This document shows, one piece after another, positions 33,252-43,516 of a stretch of 64,000 nt of DNA (the first letter of the stretch is position 1; every line of letters begins with the position of its first letter). The stretch is from Thalassospira lucentensis (GTDB taxonomy: Bacteria; Pseudomonadota; Alphaproteobacteria; Rhodospirillales; Thalassospiraceae): positions 2,391,001 through 2,455,000 of the forward strand of contig NZ_CP136684.1 of the NCBI RefSeq assembly GCF_032921865.1. The letters run 5' to 3'. The notes under the pieces were generated by a model. The model saw only the letters and a list, made by a program, of their open reading frames with translations, was not told the origin of the DNA and ran no database searches. The position numbers and the translations under genes were made by a program.

Positions 33252-34949
33252 ATGTTTATTGCGCGGTCCGACGATGCCCATATCGTCGAAGCGATCAAAA
33301 GATCCCAGGGTACTATCGAGTTCACGCTTGATGGCAAGATACTGGATGCGAACCAGAATTTCCTGAACCTGATGGGCTATGACCTGTCAGAAGTTCGCGG
33401 CAAACATCACAAAATGTTTGTCGATGAAGAATACGCCCAAAGTTCCGAATACAGGGATTTCTGGGAAAAACTGCGTGCGGGTAAATTCTTTACCGCCGAA
33501 TTCCAGCGATTTGGCAAGAATGGCAAGGAAGTCTGGATACAGGCAACCTATAACCCGGTCCTGAACCATCGCGGTGTCCCTTACAAGGTATTCAAGGTCG
33601 CAACAGATATCACCGATCGTAAACTGAGATCGGCGGATTATGCCGGACAGGTCGATGCCATCGGAAAATCCCAGGCAGTGATCGAATTTTCCATGGATGG
33701 TACAATCCTTAAGGCCAATGAAAACTTCCTTTCTGCGATGGGATACGAGTTGTCCGAGGTGCAGGGCAAACATCACCGGATGTTTGTTTCACCCGAATTT
33801 GCCCAAAGCCGCGAATATGCCGATTTCTGGGCCAGGCTGCGCGACGGCAAATATATGTCGGCCGAATATCAGCGCTTTGGAAAGAACGGGAAGGAAGTCT
33901 GGATACAGGCCAGTTACAACCCGATCATGGATATGTCCGGGCGCCCATTCAAAGTTGTAAAATACGCAACCGACATCACAGCCGAAAAAATACAAAGAGC
34001 CGATTTTGCAGGCCAGATCAATGCCATCGGCAAATCGCAGGCGGTTATTTCGTTTGAAATGGATGGCACGATCATTGATGCCAATGACAATTTCCTGAAT
34101 GCAATGGGCTATTCCCGCGAAGAGGTCAAAGGAAAGCATCACAGCATGTTTGTCGATCCGGAATATGCCAAAAGCGACAAATATCGTGATTTCTGGGCGG
34201 CTCTTGGACAGGGGAAATATCAGGTCGCGGAATTCAAACGCTTTGGCAAGGGCGGCAGGGAAATCTGGATTCAGGCCAGCTATAACCCGGTGATAGATAT
34301 GAATGGTCGGCCATTCAAGGTGGTCAAATATGCCACCGACATCACCAAACAGGTTCAGACCCGTATCACGGCCGAAGAACTTGCAGAAGGATCAAGCGCA
34401 AGTGCCGAAGCCGTCGCCAGCGCATCCGAGGAAATGCTGTCAGCCATTCAGGAAATCAGCGAAAGCATGCAGCGTTCCCAGATCGCCGTGACGGACATTG
34501 TTTCAAAAATCCAGATGGCCGATGAAATCCGCGGAGAGTTGGAAACAACATCCGAAGCGATGACCGGCGTGGTGCAGATCATCCGTGATCTGGCTGAACA
34601 GGTAAACCTGCTGGCCCTGAATGCAACGATTGAGGCCGCGCGCGCCGGCGATGCGGGCAAGGGTTTTGCCGTGGTTGCGGGGGAAGTCAAAAACCTTGCC
34701 ACCCAGACTGCCAAGGCAACCGATCAGATCGAAGTGCAGATCAGCTCGATGCTGAGCATCACCAAACGTGTCGTCAGTTCGACACAGCAAATTTCAACAT
34801 CCGCCAACGAGGTCAGCGATTACGTCAATGCGGTGGCTTCGGCAGTGGAAGAACAAACCAGCGTGACACAGGATATTTCAAAGAATATCCAGTTCGTGTT
34901 CACCGGCATCAGCGAACTGAATGACTGCGTGAAACAGATCGCAAGCTGA
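33252..34949 (+). CDS. Soluble methyl-accepting chemotaxis protein with three near-identical PAS domains
   Basis: A 565-residue receptor with no membrane segment. Three PAS-PAC units repeat every 122 residues (start ~14, 136, 258), each with ...DANxNFLxxMGY, GKHHxMFV, FGKxGxEVWIQAxYNP and VxKxATDIT. The C-terminal signalling domain (~375-565) has the conserved hairpin tip [20 protein letters not shown] followed by [15 protein letters not shown]. There is no HAMP domain. PAS units in such receptors bind heme or flavin for energy/aerotaxis, so a redox or oxygen role is inferred. GGGAGGA precedes the ATG. Confidence 0.92.
   Translation: MFIARSDDAHIVEAIKRSQGTIEFTLDGKILDANQNFLNLMGYDLSEVRGKHHKMFVDEEYAQSSEYRDFWEKLRAGKFFTAEFQRFGKNGKEVWIQATYNPVLNHRGVPYKVFKVATDITDRKLRSADYAGQVDAIGKSQAVIEFSMDGTILKANENFLSAMGYELSEVQGKHHRMFVSPEFAQSREYADFWARLRDGKYMSAEYQRFGKNGKEVWIQASYNPIMDMSGRPFKVVKYATDITAEKIQRADFAGQINAIGKSQAVISFEMDGTIIDANDNFLNAMGYSREEVKGKHHSMFVDPEYAKSDKYRDFWAALGQGKYQVAEFKRFGKGGREIWIQASYNPVIDMNGRPFKVVKYATDITKQVQTRITAEELAEGSSASAEAVASASEEMLSAIQEISESMQRSQIAVTDIVSKIQMADEIRGELETTSEAMTGVVQIIRDLAEQVNLLALNATIEAARAGDAGKGFAVVAGEVKNLATQTAKATDQIEVQISSMLSITKRVVSSTQQISTSANEVSDYVNAVASAVEEQTSVTQDISKNIQFVFTGISELNDCVKQIAS
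33291..34355 (+). repeat. Three 366-bp tandem repeats encoding PAS domains
   Basis: Units begin near 33291, 33657 and 34023, exactly 122 codons apart, with high similarity at the protein level (shared GKHHx[15 protein letters not shown] blocks). They could recombine to change PAS number. Confidence 0.8.
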
Positions 34950-34959
34950 AGATGAAAAC

Positions 34960-35670
34960 TTAATTCTCCCGGTCTGGCAAAAGCTGCCAGATCCGGGTGA
35001 ATTTGTTTTCAACATCCTCGACGGCAACATCCACCGGCACGTCATAGGTTTCAAGTTCGTCGATATTGTGTGTCGGGGCATATGTCCGCCCCGGATCGGC
35101 AAGGATCACACGCGTGCCAAGTCGTGCCTCGCCCATCAGCCATTGCAGAACGGCGTTGGCCATTTGCTGCTGATAACAGACATCACCGGCAAAAATCACA
35201 TCCCAGCGCCGGGTTGCCGATTGGGTGCCGACAAAGTTTTCGGTCGTGGTTTCAAATGCAACGCCATTGCGCTTGGCATTCAGGCGGGTGGCGGTAATGG
35301 CCACCGGGTCAATGTCGTTTGCCAGAATGCTGTCCGCACCGGCCATGACGCAGGCAATCGCCTGCATGCCGCCACCGCACGCAAAATCCAGAACCTTTTT
35401 GCCGCGGACCAATTCCGGGTGATCAAGGATGTATCGCGTAATCGCCTGTCCGCCCGGCCATGCAAACGCCCAATAGGGCGGCGGGATATCAAGCACGCCA
35501 AGGATATCCTCGGTCGCCTGCCAAAGTGGCGTGATATGCGTTGCCAGATACATTTCGACCTCGGGCGCCAATGGTACCCGTGCCGGTACGGTAAAGGTAT
35601 CGATCAGATCGGCAAAACGCGGATCGTCGACTTCGGGGACCAAGGCATCGGCGAAAACATTATCGGTCAT
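34960..35670 (-). CDS. Class I SAM-dependent methyltransferase, ETF-beta lysine methyltransferase-like
   Basis: A 236-residue seven-beta-strand methyltransferase. SAM site VLDFACGGGMQAIACVMAGA (motif I), NDIDPVAI, and VIFAGDVCYQ are visible, with PPYWAFAWPGGQAITRYIL ahead of them. This N-terminal block and the DxCYQ-type motif match the bacterial relatives of ETFBKMT that methylate lysines of the electron-transfer flavoprotein beta subunit. A ribosomal-protein target is the alternative. It lies 10 bp from the chemoreceptor gene, convergent. Confidence 0.75.
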   Translation of the reverse strand: MTDNVFADALVPEVDDPRFADLIDTFTVPARVPLAPEVEMYLATHITPLWQATEDILGVLDIPPPYWAFAWPGGQAITRYILDHPELVRGKKVLDFACGGGMQAIACVMAGADSILANDIDPVAITATRLNAKRNGVAFETTTENFVGTQSATRRWDVIFAGDVCYQQQMANAVLQWLMGEARLGTRVILADPGRTYAPTHNIDELETYDVPVDVAVEDVENKFTRIWQLLPDREN

Positions 35671-35707
35671 GATCGGCCCATATCAGGGTGAATTTGATTG
35701 CCGGGGC

Positions 35708-37552
35708 TTACTTGCTTTGTGACCCGGGTGCAAGCGAAGTCGCATCCGGGCTTTCGTCGGGCTTCTGACTGTTTTGGGCATTGCGACCAAGATACAACAA
35801 GATATCACGCGGCTTTGCCTTGGGAATGTCAGGCCCCATATGAAGCTGCGCCCCGCGGACAAGGGCAATGACCGGCGGTTCGGCGCCCTGAACCTCAATA
35901 AAATCATTCCATCCGAATTCGTCGGTCAGACGGGTTTGCCGAATTTCGGCCCCGTGCCGGAAATCCTCCCGGATGTCGTCGGTTGTCATCGGCTCGGAAA
36001 ACAGTGGCAGCCCGCCAAGTGTCTGGCTATGGCGTTTCGGGTCTTCGGGTGATCCGTGCATGCCGGTCTGGAAAACGGCGCGACGGCCAAATTCCGGCGC
36101 GAAATCGGTGCAGACCAGCGTGTTATAGGCATCGTTGTCCGTGGTCGCGATCAGCTTGCCAAGCGAGGAAGTATCAAGGTGATGTTCGAAAACTTCCGAA
36201 AGCACTTCCCCGTAATAGGTCTGCAATCCGGCCTCGCGCGCCAGACGCATGCTGTGCCAGCGGCTATCGGCAACCACGACCGGAATGTCGAGCTCGACAA
36301 GACGCCGGGCAAGATCAATCGTCCAGCGATGCGCGCCAACGATCAGAACACCGGGTGGGCCTTTAACGGCCAGATCAAGGTGGCGGGCCATGGGCCGGAT
36401 CGAAAAGCCGTGCAGCACCACGGTCGAAAACACCATGGCAAAGGCCAGCGGGATCAAAAGCGCCCCGTCGGCATAGCCAAGTTCGACAAGCTCCGCGCCA
36501 AACAGGCCGGAAACCGCGACCGCCACAATCCCGCGCGGCGCGATCCAGCCAACCAGAAGCCGCTCTTTCCAGGTCACCTTTGAAAATGCCAGCGACCCGA
36601 TCACCGAAACCGGTCGCACGACAAACAGCATGGCCAGAACAAAAAGCCCGTGCCCCCATGTCAGTTCGGCAATCATCGACCATTCAAGCGTTGCGGTCAG
36701 GATGATGAACACGCTGGAAACCAGAATGACGGTAAGGGTTTCCTTGAACCGGCGGATTTCATCAATCGCCATCAGATGGGCATTGCCAATTGTCAGGCCC
36801 AGCACCGTTACGGCCAGCAAGCCGCTTTCTTCCTGAATTTCATTGGCCCCCGCAAAGCAGGTCAGAAGCACGCCAAGAACAAGCGGGGCTTTCAGGAATT
36901 CCGGGATCCAGCCGCGTTTGAAAATCTGAACCGTCCCCAAGCCAAACGCCAAGCCGATCAGGACTGCCAGCAGGATATTAAGTGCCAGATGACCGACTGC
37001 TGCGCCAAACCCGTTGCCATGCTGGCTGGCGACAATGACTTCGTAGGCCAGCACCGCAAACAGCGCCCCGATCGGGTCATTAACGATGCCTTCCCATTTC
37101 AGAAGCGTCGCCGGGCGTTTGGATAACCGTGCATGACGCAACAGCGGCGCAATCACCGTCGGCCCTGTCACAATCATGATCCCGCCAAACAGGGCCGCCA
37201 CCGGCCATGAAAGATCGGCCAGATAATGTGCCGCCCCCGCGCCCAGCAGCCATGCGACAAGCGGGGCAATCGTCGTCAGGCGGATCACGCCACTGACACT
37301 GTGCGTCAGTTCCCGGAAATCAAGCGCAAGCCCGCCTTCAAACAGGATCACCGCAACCGCGACGGCAACAAGGGGCTGCAACAGTGTGCCGAAATCATTG
37401 ACCGGATCGATCAGATCGGTTCCCGGTCCCAGCAGCAGCCCGACGATGGACAGCAACACGATTGCCGGAATACCGGCCCGCCATGCAAACCATTGCGCCC
37501 CGACACCCGCAAGGATCAGTCCGGCAATCATCAGGGCAAGCGGTGCGATCAT
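35708..37552 (-). CDS. Sodium/potassium:proton antiporter, CPA1 type with TrkA-like tail
   Basis: A 614-residue protein with 12-13 hydrophobic segments (residues ~1-400) and a cytoplasmic C-terminal regulatory region. The exchanger core shows LLSIVGLLLGPGTDLI, ILFEGGLALDFREL, GGIMIVTGPTVIAPLLRHARL, and the ion-binding EGIVNDPIGALFAVLAYE. The tail carries a Rossmann-like RCK/TrkA-N domain (GVLIVGAHRWTIDLARRLVE, VVADSRWHSMRLAREAG), so nucleotide- or redox-controlled K+/Na+ efflux is likely. AAAGG is placed six bases before the ATG. Downstream is the methyltransferase gene on the same strand. Confidence 0.88.
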   Translation of the reverse strand: MIAPLALMIAGLILAGVGAQWFAWRAGIPAIVLLSIVGLLLGPGTDLIDPVNDFGTLLQPLVAVAVAVILFEGGLALDFRELTHSVSGVIRLTTIAPLVAWLLGAGAAHYLADLSWPVAALFGGIMIVTGPTVIAPLLRHARLSKRPATLLKWEGIVNDPIGALFAVLAYEVIVASQHGNGFGAAVGHLALNILLAVLIGLAFGLGTVQIFKRGWIPEFLKAPLVLGVLLTCFAGANEIQEESGLLAVTVLGLTIGNAHLMAIDEIRRFKETLTVILVSSVFIILTATLEWSMIAELTWGHGLFVLAMLFVVRPVSVIGSLAFSKVTWKERLLVGWIAPRGIVAVAVSGLFGAELVELGYADGALLIPLAFAMVFSTVVLHGFSIRPMARHLDLAVKGPPGVLIVGAHRWTIDLARRLVELDIPVVVADSRWHSMRLAREAGLQTYYGEVLSEVFEHHLDTSSLGKLIATTDNDAYNTLVCTDFAPEFGRRAVFQTGMHGSPEDPKRHSQTLGGLPLFSEPMTTDDIREDFRHGAEIRQTRLTDEFGWNDFIEVQGAEPPVIALVRGAQLHMGPDIPKAKPRDILLYLGRNAQNSQKPDESPDATSLAPGSQSK

Positions 37553-37603
37553 GGGCGGCCTTTCAATGGTGCAGATATTGGGTGGATCAGTCCGTATGTG
37601 GGC

Positions 37604-38542
37604 CTAAAGTCCGGTCTCGACCAGATTGGCAATGATGATGGCAGCCAGCACCATCAAACCGAAATCACGGTTTGATTTAAACCGTTTCAGGCAGTTTGCG
37701 GCATCATCAAGTTTGACCGTGGCAACCTGCCACGCCAGATGCAAACACGCCAGTGCCAGAAGCGGGAAATAAATCCAGTGCAGCCCGGCCAGCATACCCG
37801 AAACACCCAGAAAAAGGGTCGTTACGGTATAAAATCCCATCGCCCATCGCGGGGTTGCATCGCCAAGCCGAAGGGCAAGCGACTTTACCCCGATCTTGAT
37901 GTCGTCATCCTTGTCCTGATGGGCATATATGGTGTCGTAACCAAGTGTCCAGAAGAAGCCCGCAACATACATCGCAACCGCCGCCGGTGCGACGGTGCCG
38001 GTGACCGCTGCCCAGCCGACAAGCGCCCCCCAGTTAAATGTCAGCCCCAGAACCGCCTGCGGCCAATAGGTAATGCGCTTCATGAACGGATAGGTGATGA
38101 CAAGCGGCAGGGAACAGATGCCGACAATGATCGCCTCGATCCGGAACTGCACCAGCACGGCAAGCCCGATCAGAAGCAGCAGCCCCAGAAACGCGATTGC
38201 CTGCCAGACCCTGACCTGTCCACTGGGGATCGGGCGGGTTGCCGTGCGTTCGACCCTGCCGTCAAAATTGCGATCCGCCAGATCGTTGACCACGCAACCG
38301 GCCCCGCGCATGATCAATGCACCAATGGCAAAATAAACCATCATCAACAGGCTGGGCGCGCCGTCACTTGCCATGGCGGTTGACCACCAGCAAGGCAAAA
38401 GCAGAAGCCATGTGCCAATCGGACGGTCAAGTCGTGCCAGTTTAAGGTACGGGCGACTTGCCAACGGAGCGAACCGGTCGATCCAGCTATCGGCTGGCAT
38501 ATCGTTCTTCGTGTTCTGTATCGGTTGGTTGACCTGTGACAT
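37604..38542 (-). CDS. ubiA: 4-hydroxybenzoate polyprenyltransferase UbiA
   Basis: A 312-residue intramembrane prenyltransferase of ubiquinone synthesis. The two Asp-rich motifs are visible: NDLADRNFDGRVERTATRP and DTIYAHQDKDDD, along with ARLDRPIGTWLLLLPCWW near the start. ATG 38542 (MSQVNQ) was chosen; the frame is open 20 codons further. Divergent from rsmE over 62 bp. The same-pathway gene ubiD is 7 kb away. Confidence 0.94.
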   Translation of the reverse strand: MSQVNQPIQNTKNDMPADSWIDRFAPLASRPYLKLARLDRPIGTWLLLLPCWWSTAMASDGAPSLLMMVYFAIGALIMRGAGCVVNDLADRNFDGRVERTATRPIPSGQVRVWQAIAFLGLLLLIGLAVLVQFRIEAIIVGICSLPLVITYPFMKRITYWPQAVLGLTFNWGALVGWAAVTGTVAPAAVAMYVAGFFWTLGYDTIYAHQDKDDDIKIGVKSLALRLGDATPRWAMGFYTVTTLFLGVSGMLAGLHWIYFPLLALACLHLAWQVATVKLDDAANCLKRFKSNRDFGLMVLAAIIIANLVETGL

Positions 38543-38604
38543 AATTGGCCTATGTAACTCTTTAACAAACTGAACTTCGCCGAATAACCGGCCTGGGGAC
38601 ATAT

Positions 38605-39405
38605 ATGACAGATGACGCCACCCGCGCCCGGCAACGCCTATTCGTTTCCGATCCTATCACGCCGGGATGCGAGATCGAACTCGCACCTGAACAGTCTCAT
38701 TACCTTGAACATGTGATGCGCCTCAAGCCCGGAACGCCAATCAAGATATTTAATGGTCTTGATGGCGAATGGCTGGCGACCATCGACCACCTTCGCAAAA
38801 AGAAGGGCACGGTGACCGCCGAACGGCAATTGCGTGACCAGATTGTCGAACGCGGCCCGATCCTGGCTTTTGCCCCGATCAAAAAGCAGCGCCTTGATTT
38901 TCTGATCGAAAAGTCGGTCGAAATGGGCGTTGGTACCCTGCAACCGATTGTCACGGCACACGGCATTACCGACAAGGTCCGCCTTGACCGTCTGCAGGCC
39001 CAGGTGATCGAAGCCGCCGAGCAATGCGAACGCCTCAGCGTGCCGGAAATTGCCCCACCGGTAAAATTGCTTGATTGGCTCGCAGACTGGCCGGAAAACC
39101 GGTATTTACTGTTCTGTGACGAGACGGGATCGGGCTCACCAATTGGTGAAGTGTTAAGTCAGCTATTGGCAAAGGGCGCTGGCTCGGCTATCGACAACGA
39201 CAATGTTGTTAACCATGCAATCGTGATTGGACCCGAAGGCGGCTTTAGCGCCGACGAAATTGAACGCATCCGCAAACAGCCTTTTGCAACGCCTGTAAGT
39301 CTTGGTCCGCGCATCTTGCGGGCCGAAACCGCGGCAATTGCTGCTTTGTCCGTGTTTCAGGATCGCATCGGCGACTGGTCGATACCTCCGGTCACGAGAG
39401 ATTAG
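38605..39405 (+). CDS. rsmE: 16S rRNA (uracil(1498)-N(3))-methyltransferase RsmE
   Basis: A 266-residue SPOUT methyltransferase that methylates U1498 of 16S rRNA. It has the N-terminal PUA-like region ([27 protein letters not shown]), [17 protein letters not shown], and the knotted SAM site [14 protein letters not shown] and [17 protein letters not shown]. Complete. It precedes gshA by 11 bp, same strand. Confidence 0.94.
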   Translation: MTDDATRARQRLFVSDPITPGCEIELAPEQSHYLEHVMRLKPGTPIKIFNGLDGEWLATIDHLRKKKGTVTAERQLRDQIVERGPILAFAPIKKQRLDFLIEKSVEMGVGTLQPIVTAHGITDKVRLDRLQAQVIEAAEQCERLSVPEIAPPVKLLDWLADWPENRYLLFCDETGSGSPIGEVLSQLLAKGAGSAIDNDNVVNHAIVIGPEGGFSADEIERIRKQPFATPVSLGPRILRAETAAIAALSVFQDRIGDWSIPPVTRD

Positions 39406-39416
39406 GGGAAGCCCTT

Positions 39417-40787
39417 ATGACTGTCAGCGCCTCCACCGGCGACAGCCCGGTCATCGAAAGCCGTCGTCAGCTTGTCGAATGGTTCGAGTCCGGATGTACA
39501 CCGAAAAAAGACTGGGCCATCGGCACAGAACACGAAAAATTCGCCTTTACCCGTAACGATCTTCGCCCGATCCCTTACGAAGGGGAGAGGGGGGTAAAGA
39601 CCCTTCTGACACAACTTGCCGAACGCTTTGATTGGGAACCGATCATTGAAAACGGCAATGTGATTGCGCTCACCAAGGATAACTGTTCCGTCTCGCTTGA
39701 ACCGGGCGGGCAGATCGAATTGTCCGGTGCGCCGCTTAAAAACATTCACCAGACCTGTGGCGAAGTGCATCAGCATCTTCATGAAATCCGCGAAATCTGC
39801 GGTGATCTTGATATCGAAATGCTGGGTGTCGGTCATCAGCCGAAATGGAAACGCGACGATATTCCGTGGATGCCCAAGGGCCGCTACGCGATCATGCGCG
39901 ACTATATGCCCAAGGTTGGCAATCTTGGCCTGGACATGATGCTTCGGACCTCGACCATTCAGGTCAATCTGGATTTCGCCTCCGAAGCCGACATGATCAA
40001 GAAATTCAGAACGTCGCTGGCGCTTCAGCCGGTTGCGACCGCGCTGTTTGCCGCATCCCCGTTCGTGGATGGCAAACCAAGTGGCTATCTGTCTTCGCGA
40101 TCCCACGTCTGGACCGATACCGACCCGGACCGTTGTGGCATGCTGCCCTTCGTGTTCGAAGACGGTTTTGGCTTTGAACGTTATGTCGATTACATGCTCG
40201 ATGTGCCGATGTATTTCGTTTATCGCGATGGCAAATACATCAATGCCGCAGGCAAATCGTTCCGCGATTTCATGGCCGGAAAGCTTGACGTTCTGCCGGG
40301 TGAACGCCCGACGATGAATGACTGGTCCGATCACATGACGACCGCCTTCCCCGAAGTGCGCCTCAAGAAATTCCTTGAAATGCGCGGCGCGGATGGTGGC
40401 CCGTGGAAACGCATCTGCGCCCTTCCGGCCCTGTGGGTTGGTCTGCTGTATGATGATGTCGCACTCGATGCCGCATGGGATCTTGTCAAGGATCTCAGCC
40501 ATGCCGAACGCGAAGCCCTTCGCGACGATGTGCCGCGTACCGCCCTTGCCACGAAGTTCAAAAACGGCACCGTTCAGGACCTCGCCAAGGACGTGCTGGC
40601 CGTCTCCAAACAGGGGCTTAAGGCGCGTGGTCGCATGGATGCCTATGGTGACGATGAAAGCCACTTCCTCGAAAGCCTCGAAGACGTCGCCGAAAGCGGC
40701 CGTACCCTGGCCGAGGAATTCCTTGATAAATATGAAACCGAATGGAACGGATCGGTTGATCCGCTGTTCCGGGAATACGCCTATTAG
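39417..40787 (+). CDS. gshA: Glutamate--cysteine ligase, plant/alphaproteobacterial type
   Basis: First enzyme of glutathione synthesis. The 456-residue protein has [74 protein letters not shown], and the C-terminal [17 protein letters not shown] segment of the class used by plants and alphaproteobacteria. AGGGGAAG precedes the ATG. The gene is probably cotranscribed with rsmE; a terminator lies right after its stop. Confidence 0.94.
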   Translation: MTVSASTGDSPVIESRRQLVEWFESGCTPKKDWAIGTEHEKFAFTRNDLRPIPYEGERGVKTLLTQLAERFDWEPIIENGNVIALTKDNCSVSLEPGGQIELSGAPLKNIHQTCGEVHQHLHEIREICGDLDIEMLGVGHQPKWKRDDIPWMPKGRYAIMRDYMPKVGNLGLDMMLRTSTIQVNLDFASEADMIKKFRTSLALQPVATALFAASPFVDGKPSGYLSSRSHVWTDTDPDRCGMLPFVFEDGFGFERYVDYMLDVPMYFVYRDGKYINAAGKSFRDFMAGKLDVLPGERPTMNDWSDHMTTAFPEVRLKKFLEMRGADGGPWKRICALPALWVGLLYDDVALDAAWDLVKDLSHAEREALRDDVPRTALATKFKNGTVQDLAKDVLAVSKQGLKARGRMDAYGDDESHFLESLEDVAESGRTLAEEFLDKYETEWNGSVDPLFREYAY

Positions 40788-40795
40788 ACATTATG

Positions 40796-40833
40796 AAATG
40801 GCAGTGAATAATCACCGCCATTTTTCATTTTTC
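40796..40833 (+). terminator. Terminator between gshA and chorismate mutase
   Basis: AAATGGC...GTGA pairs with TCAC...GCCATTT around an AATAA loop, followed by TTCATTTTT. It argues that the in-frame ATG at 40798 is not the start of the next gene. Confidence 0.7.
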
Positions 40834-40857
40834 GTGAATAATGAAAGTTCTGCCGTG

Positions 40858-41160
40858 ATGACGACCAAAGCCAACCCCTGCGAAACCATGTCCGATGTAC
40901 GTGCGAATGTGGATCGGGTGGACAGGCTTCTGGTGGCGCTGATGGCGGAACGGTTGAATTATATCGAACAGGCCGCGCGCATCAAACCGACCCGCGATGC
41001 CGTGCGTGACGAAGACCGGATCGAGGACGTGATCACCAAGGTCCGCGCCCAGTGCCGCATCGATGGCTTTGACGAAGACATGGCCGAACGGATGTGGCGG
41101 GCGATGATGGAAGATTTCATCGCCCACGAATTCGTCAAATGGGATGATCTGCGCAAGTAA
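40858..41160 (+). CDS. Chorismate mutase, AroQ fold
   Basis: A 100-residue all-helical chorismate mutase, which makes prephenate for phenylalanine and tyrosine. It has SDVRANVDRVDRLLVALMAERL, YIEQAARIKPTRDAV, DEDRIEDVITKVRAQ, and ends AHEFVKWDDLRK; the Arg, Lys and Glu residues needed in the AroQ site are all placed normally. ATG 40858 was chosen because a terminator hairpin covers the upstream in-frame ATG. Convergent with glpD; a short GC hairpin (41159-41173) lies between them. Confidence 0.88.
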   Translation: MTTKANPCETMSDVRANVDRVDRLLVALMAERLNYIEQAARIKPTRDAVRDEDRIEDVITKVRAQCRIDGFDEDMAERMWRAMMEDFIAHEFVKWDDLRK

Positions 41161-41175
41161 CCGGTTGCCGGTTGC

Positions 41176-42690
41176 TTACTGTGCGGCAAGTTGATCCGCG
41201 CGGTTTGCAAACCAGTCCCGAACCGCGTTGATATCGCTTTCTTCCATGCCAAGGCCAAGCTTGGTCCGTCGCCAAAGGACATCCTCGGCTGACCGGGCCC
41301 ATTCCTGCGTCATCAGGAAACGCAGTTCCGCCTCGAACAGGTTGGGCGCAATTTCCGCACCCAGATCACCAATGGCCTTGGCATCCGGCGCAATATCAAA
41401 CAGGCGCGTGCCATAACAGCGTGCCCAGCGATGGGCGATCTGTTCGGGCAGCCAGCCGAACTTCGTTCTGACACTGCTCAGGAAGCGGTCGAAATTGCCA
41501 TCGCTCATATCCCCGCCCGGCAGAACCGATGTCGCGGTCCAGTCGGATGCATCATTGCCCAGAACCGGACAAAGCTTTTGCAGGGCATGTTCGGCCAACC
41601 GGCGATAGGTGGTGATCTTCCCACCATAGATCGACAGGATCGCCGGGGCATCGCCGTCCCCGGTATCCAGATCGAACACATAGTCACGCGTCACCGCCGA
41701 TGCGTTGCTGTTCTTGTCATCATAAAGCGGCCTGACACCGGCATAATCCCAAACGATATCGGCCCGCGTTAACGGTGTCGCCAGATAACCATTGACCAGA
41801 TCAAGCAGGTAATCGATTTCACCGTCGCTGATCTTCACATCCGCCGGATCACCGTCATAGGGCACATCCGTCGTCCCGATCAGGGTGTAATCCTGCTGAT
41901 AGGGGATGGCAAAGGCAATGCGACCATCCCCGTTCTGGAAGATATAGCAATGATCATGCGGGTGAATGCGCGGCACGATGAAATGGCTGCCTTTGACAAG
42001 CCGCAACCCCGCGGCCTTGTCGCCAAGCCCGGCACGGTTGACCATTTCGGTCACCCACGGACCTGCGGCGTTGACCACGGCGCGCGCCGAAATACTGGTT
42101 TCCTTGCCGTCTTCGGTTTGCAGTGTCGCGGTCCAGTCATTCTCACCGCGCACAAGGGCGGCACAGCGCGTCCGGGTTTTGATCACGGCCCCGCGGGCCT
42201 GCGCATCAAGGGCGTTTAAAACCACAAGCCTGGCATCATCGACCCAGCAATCGGAATAGGAAAAGCCGCTGGTGAACTGGTCCAGAAGTGGTTTGCCTTC
42301 GGCCGTGCCATTCAGGGACAGGGCGCGTGAAGCCGGCAAACGTTTACGCTTTGCCAGATGGTCATACAGAAACAGTCCGGCACGCAGCATCCATTTGGGC
42401 CGAAGGCCTTTATGGTGCGGCAGAACAAAGGTCAGCGGCCAGATGATATGCGGGGCGGCAGCCAGCAGAACTTCGCGTTCCTGCAGGGCTTCGCGCACCA
42501 GCCGGAATTCGTAATGCTCAAGATACCGCAGGCCGCCATGGATCAGTTTGGTCGAGGATGAAGAGGTGGCCGAGGCAAGGTCGCGCTGTTCGACCAGAAG
42601 GACGGACAGGCCGCGACCGGCGGCATCACGGGCAATACCCGCACCATTGATGCCGCCGCCTACGACCAGAAGGTCGTAATGTTCAGACAC
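41176..42690 (-). CDS. glpD: FAD-dependent glycerol-3-phosphate dehydrogenase GlpD
   Basis: Oxidises glycerol-3-phosphate to dihydroxyacetone phosphate and passes electrons to quinone at the inner membrane. The 504-residue protein has the FAD site LLVVGGGINGAGIARDAAGR, STKLIHGGLRYLE, VNAAGPWV, TDVPYDGDPADVKISDGEI and AGVRPLYDDK. The GTG start follows AAGGTGA at seven bases and lies 1 bp after the second phnE stop. It is therefore the last gene of the phn-type transporter operon, which makes glycerol-phosphate the likely common theme. Confidence 0.93.
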   Translation of the reverse strand: MSEHYDLLVVGGGINGAGIARDAAGRGLSVLLVEQRDLASATSSSSTKLIHGGLRYLEHYEFRLVREALQEREVLLAAAPHIIWPLTFVLPHHKGLRPKWMLRAGLFLYDHLAKRKRLPASRALSLNGTAEGKPLLDQFTSGFSYSDCWVDDARLVVLNALDAQARGAVIKTRTRCAALVRGENDWTATLQTEDGKETSISARAVVNAAGPWVTEMVNRAGLGDKAAGLRLVKGSHFIVPRIHPHDHCYIFQNGDGRIAFAIPYQQDYTLIGTTDVPYDGDPADVKISDGEIDYLLDLVNGYLATPLTRADIVWDYAGVRPLYDDKNSNASAVTRDYVFDLDTGDGDAPAILSIYGGKITTYRRLAEHALQKLCPVLGNDASDWTATSVLPGGDMSDGNFDRFLSSVRTKFGWLPEQIAHRWARCYGTRLFDIAPDAKAIGDLGAEIAPNLFEAELRFLMTQEWARSAEDVLWRRTKLGLGMEESDINAVRDWFANRADQLAAQ

Positions 42691-42691
42691 G

Positions 42692-43516
42692 TCAGATCAC
42701 CTTTTTGCGCAGCCAGGCCGCCAGAGCCTCGCCCACGATCACAAGACCGATGATCGCCAGAAGAATGGTGGCAACCGTCTGCCAGGCAAAGGTGTCAATC
42801 GCGCCTTGCAGGACGATACCGATCCCGCCGGCCCCGACCAGACCCAGAACCGTACTTTCGCGCAGATTGATGTCCCAGCGCAGGATCGACACCGCAAAGA
42901 AAGTCGGCATGACCTGCGGCACAACCCCGTAAATCAGGATTTTGAACCGCGATGCACCGACGGACTCAAGCGCCTCGATCGGGGCCCGGTCGATTTCCTC
43001 GATCGCCTCGCCCAGCAATTTGCCGATGAAACCGATCGAACGGAAAATGATCGCAAGAATACCGGCCATCACGCCGGGGCCGAAAATCGCAACAAACAGC
43101 AGCGCCCAGATGATGGTATTGACCGACCGCGACGACACCAGAATAAACCGGCCAATCCACAGGGTCAGCTTGTTGGGCGTGGTGTTCTGGGCCGCGATCA
43201 GGGCAATCGGCAATGAAAGGAACACCGCAAAGAACGTTGCAATCGTCGCAATATTGACGGTTTCAAGCAACGTGATGGCGATCATTTCCCAATCATTGAG
43301 GGATGGCGGATACATGCGCGAAAAAAGATCGCCCATTTGTTTCGGGGCATCCCAAAGCCACGGCCAGATGATGTTGATCGTCGAAAGCGACCAGACCGTT
43401 GCCAGAACCACGCCGCCATACATGGCAAAGCGCAGCCAGCGTTGTTTGGGGGTATAGCGTGACCATTCGCGTTCGGCGATGGCGTCCGGCCCGGCATTTT
43501 TTGTTGTCGTTACCAT
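42692..43516 (-). CDS. phnE: PhnE-type ABC permease (second copy)
   Basis: A 274-residue permease with about six membrane segments and the EAA-like loop EAIEEIDRAPIEALESVGA; typical PhnE features ETVNIATIATFFAVFLSLPIAL and VVPQVMPTFFAVSILRWDINLRESTVLGLVGAGGIG are visible in pieces. ATG 43516 has GGAGGAACAT upstream and overlaps the first permease stop by 7 bp. Forms a heterodimer with the neighbouring PhnE. One base separates it from glpD. Confidence 0.9.
   Translation of the reverse strand: MVTTTKNAGPDAIAEREWSRYTPKQRWLRFAMYGGVVLATVWSLSTINIIWPWLWDAPKQMGDLFSRMYPPSLNDWEMIAITLLETVNIATIATFFAVFLSLPIALIAAQNTTPNKLTLWIGRFILVSSRSVNTIIWALLFVAIFGPGVMAGILAIIFRSIGFIGKLLGEAIEEIDRAPIEALESVGASRFKILIYGVVPQVMPTFFAVSILRWDINLRESTVLGLVGAGGIGIVLQGAIDTFAWQTVATILLAIIGLVIVGEALAAWLRKKVI

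Noticed and set aside
39402..40664. 420-codon minus-strand frame opposite gshA
   Set aside because: Antisense shadow of GshA without motifs.
40798..40857. Longer chorismate mutase start at the in-frame ATG 40798
   Set aside because: That ATG lies in the stem of a terminator and the extra residues are low-complexity.
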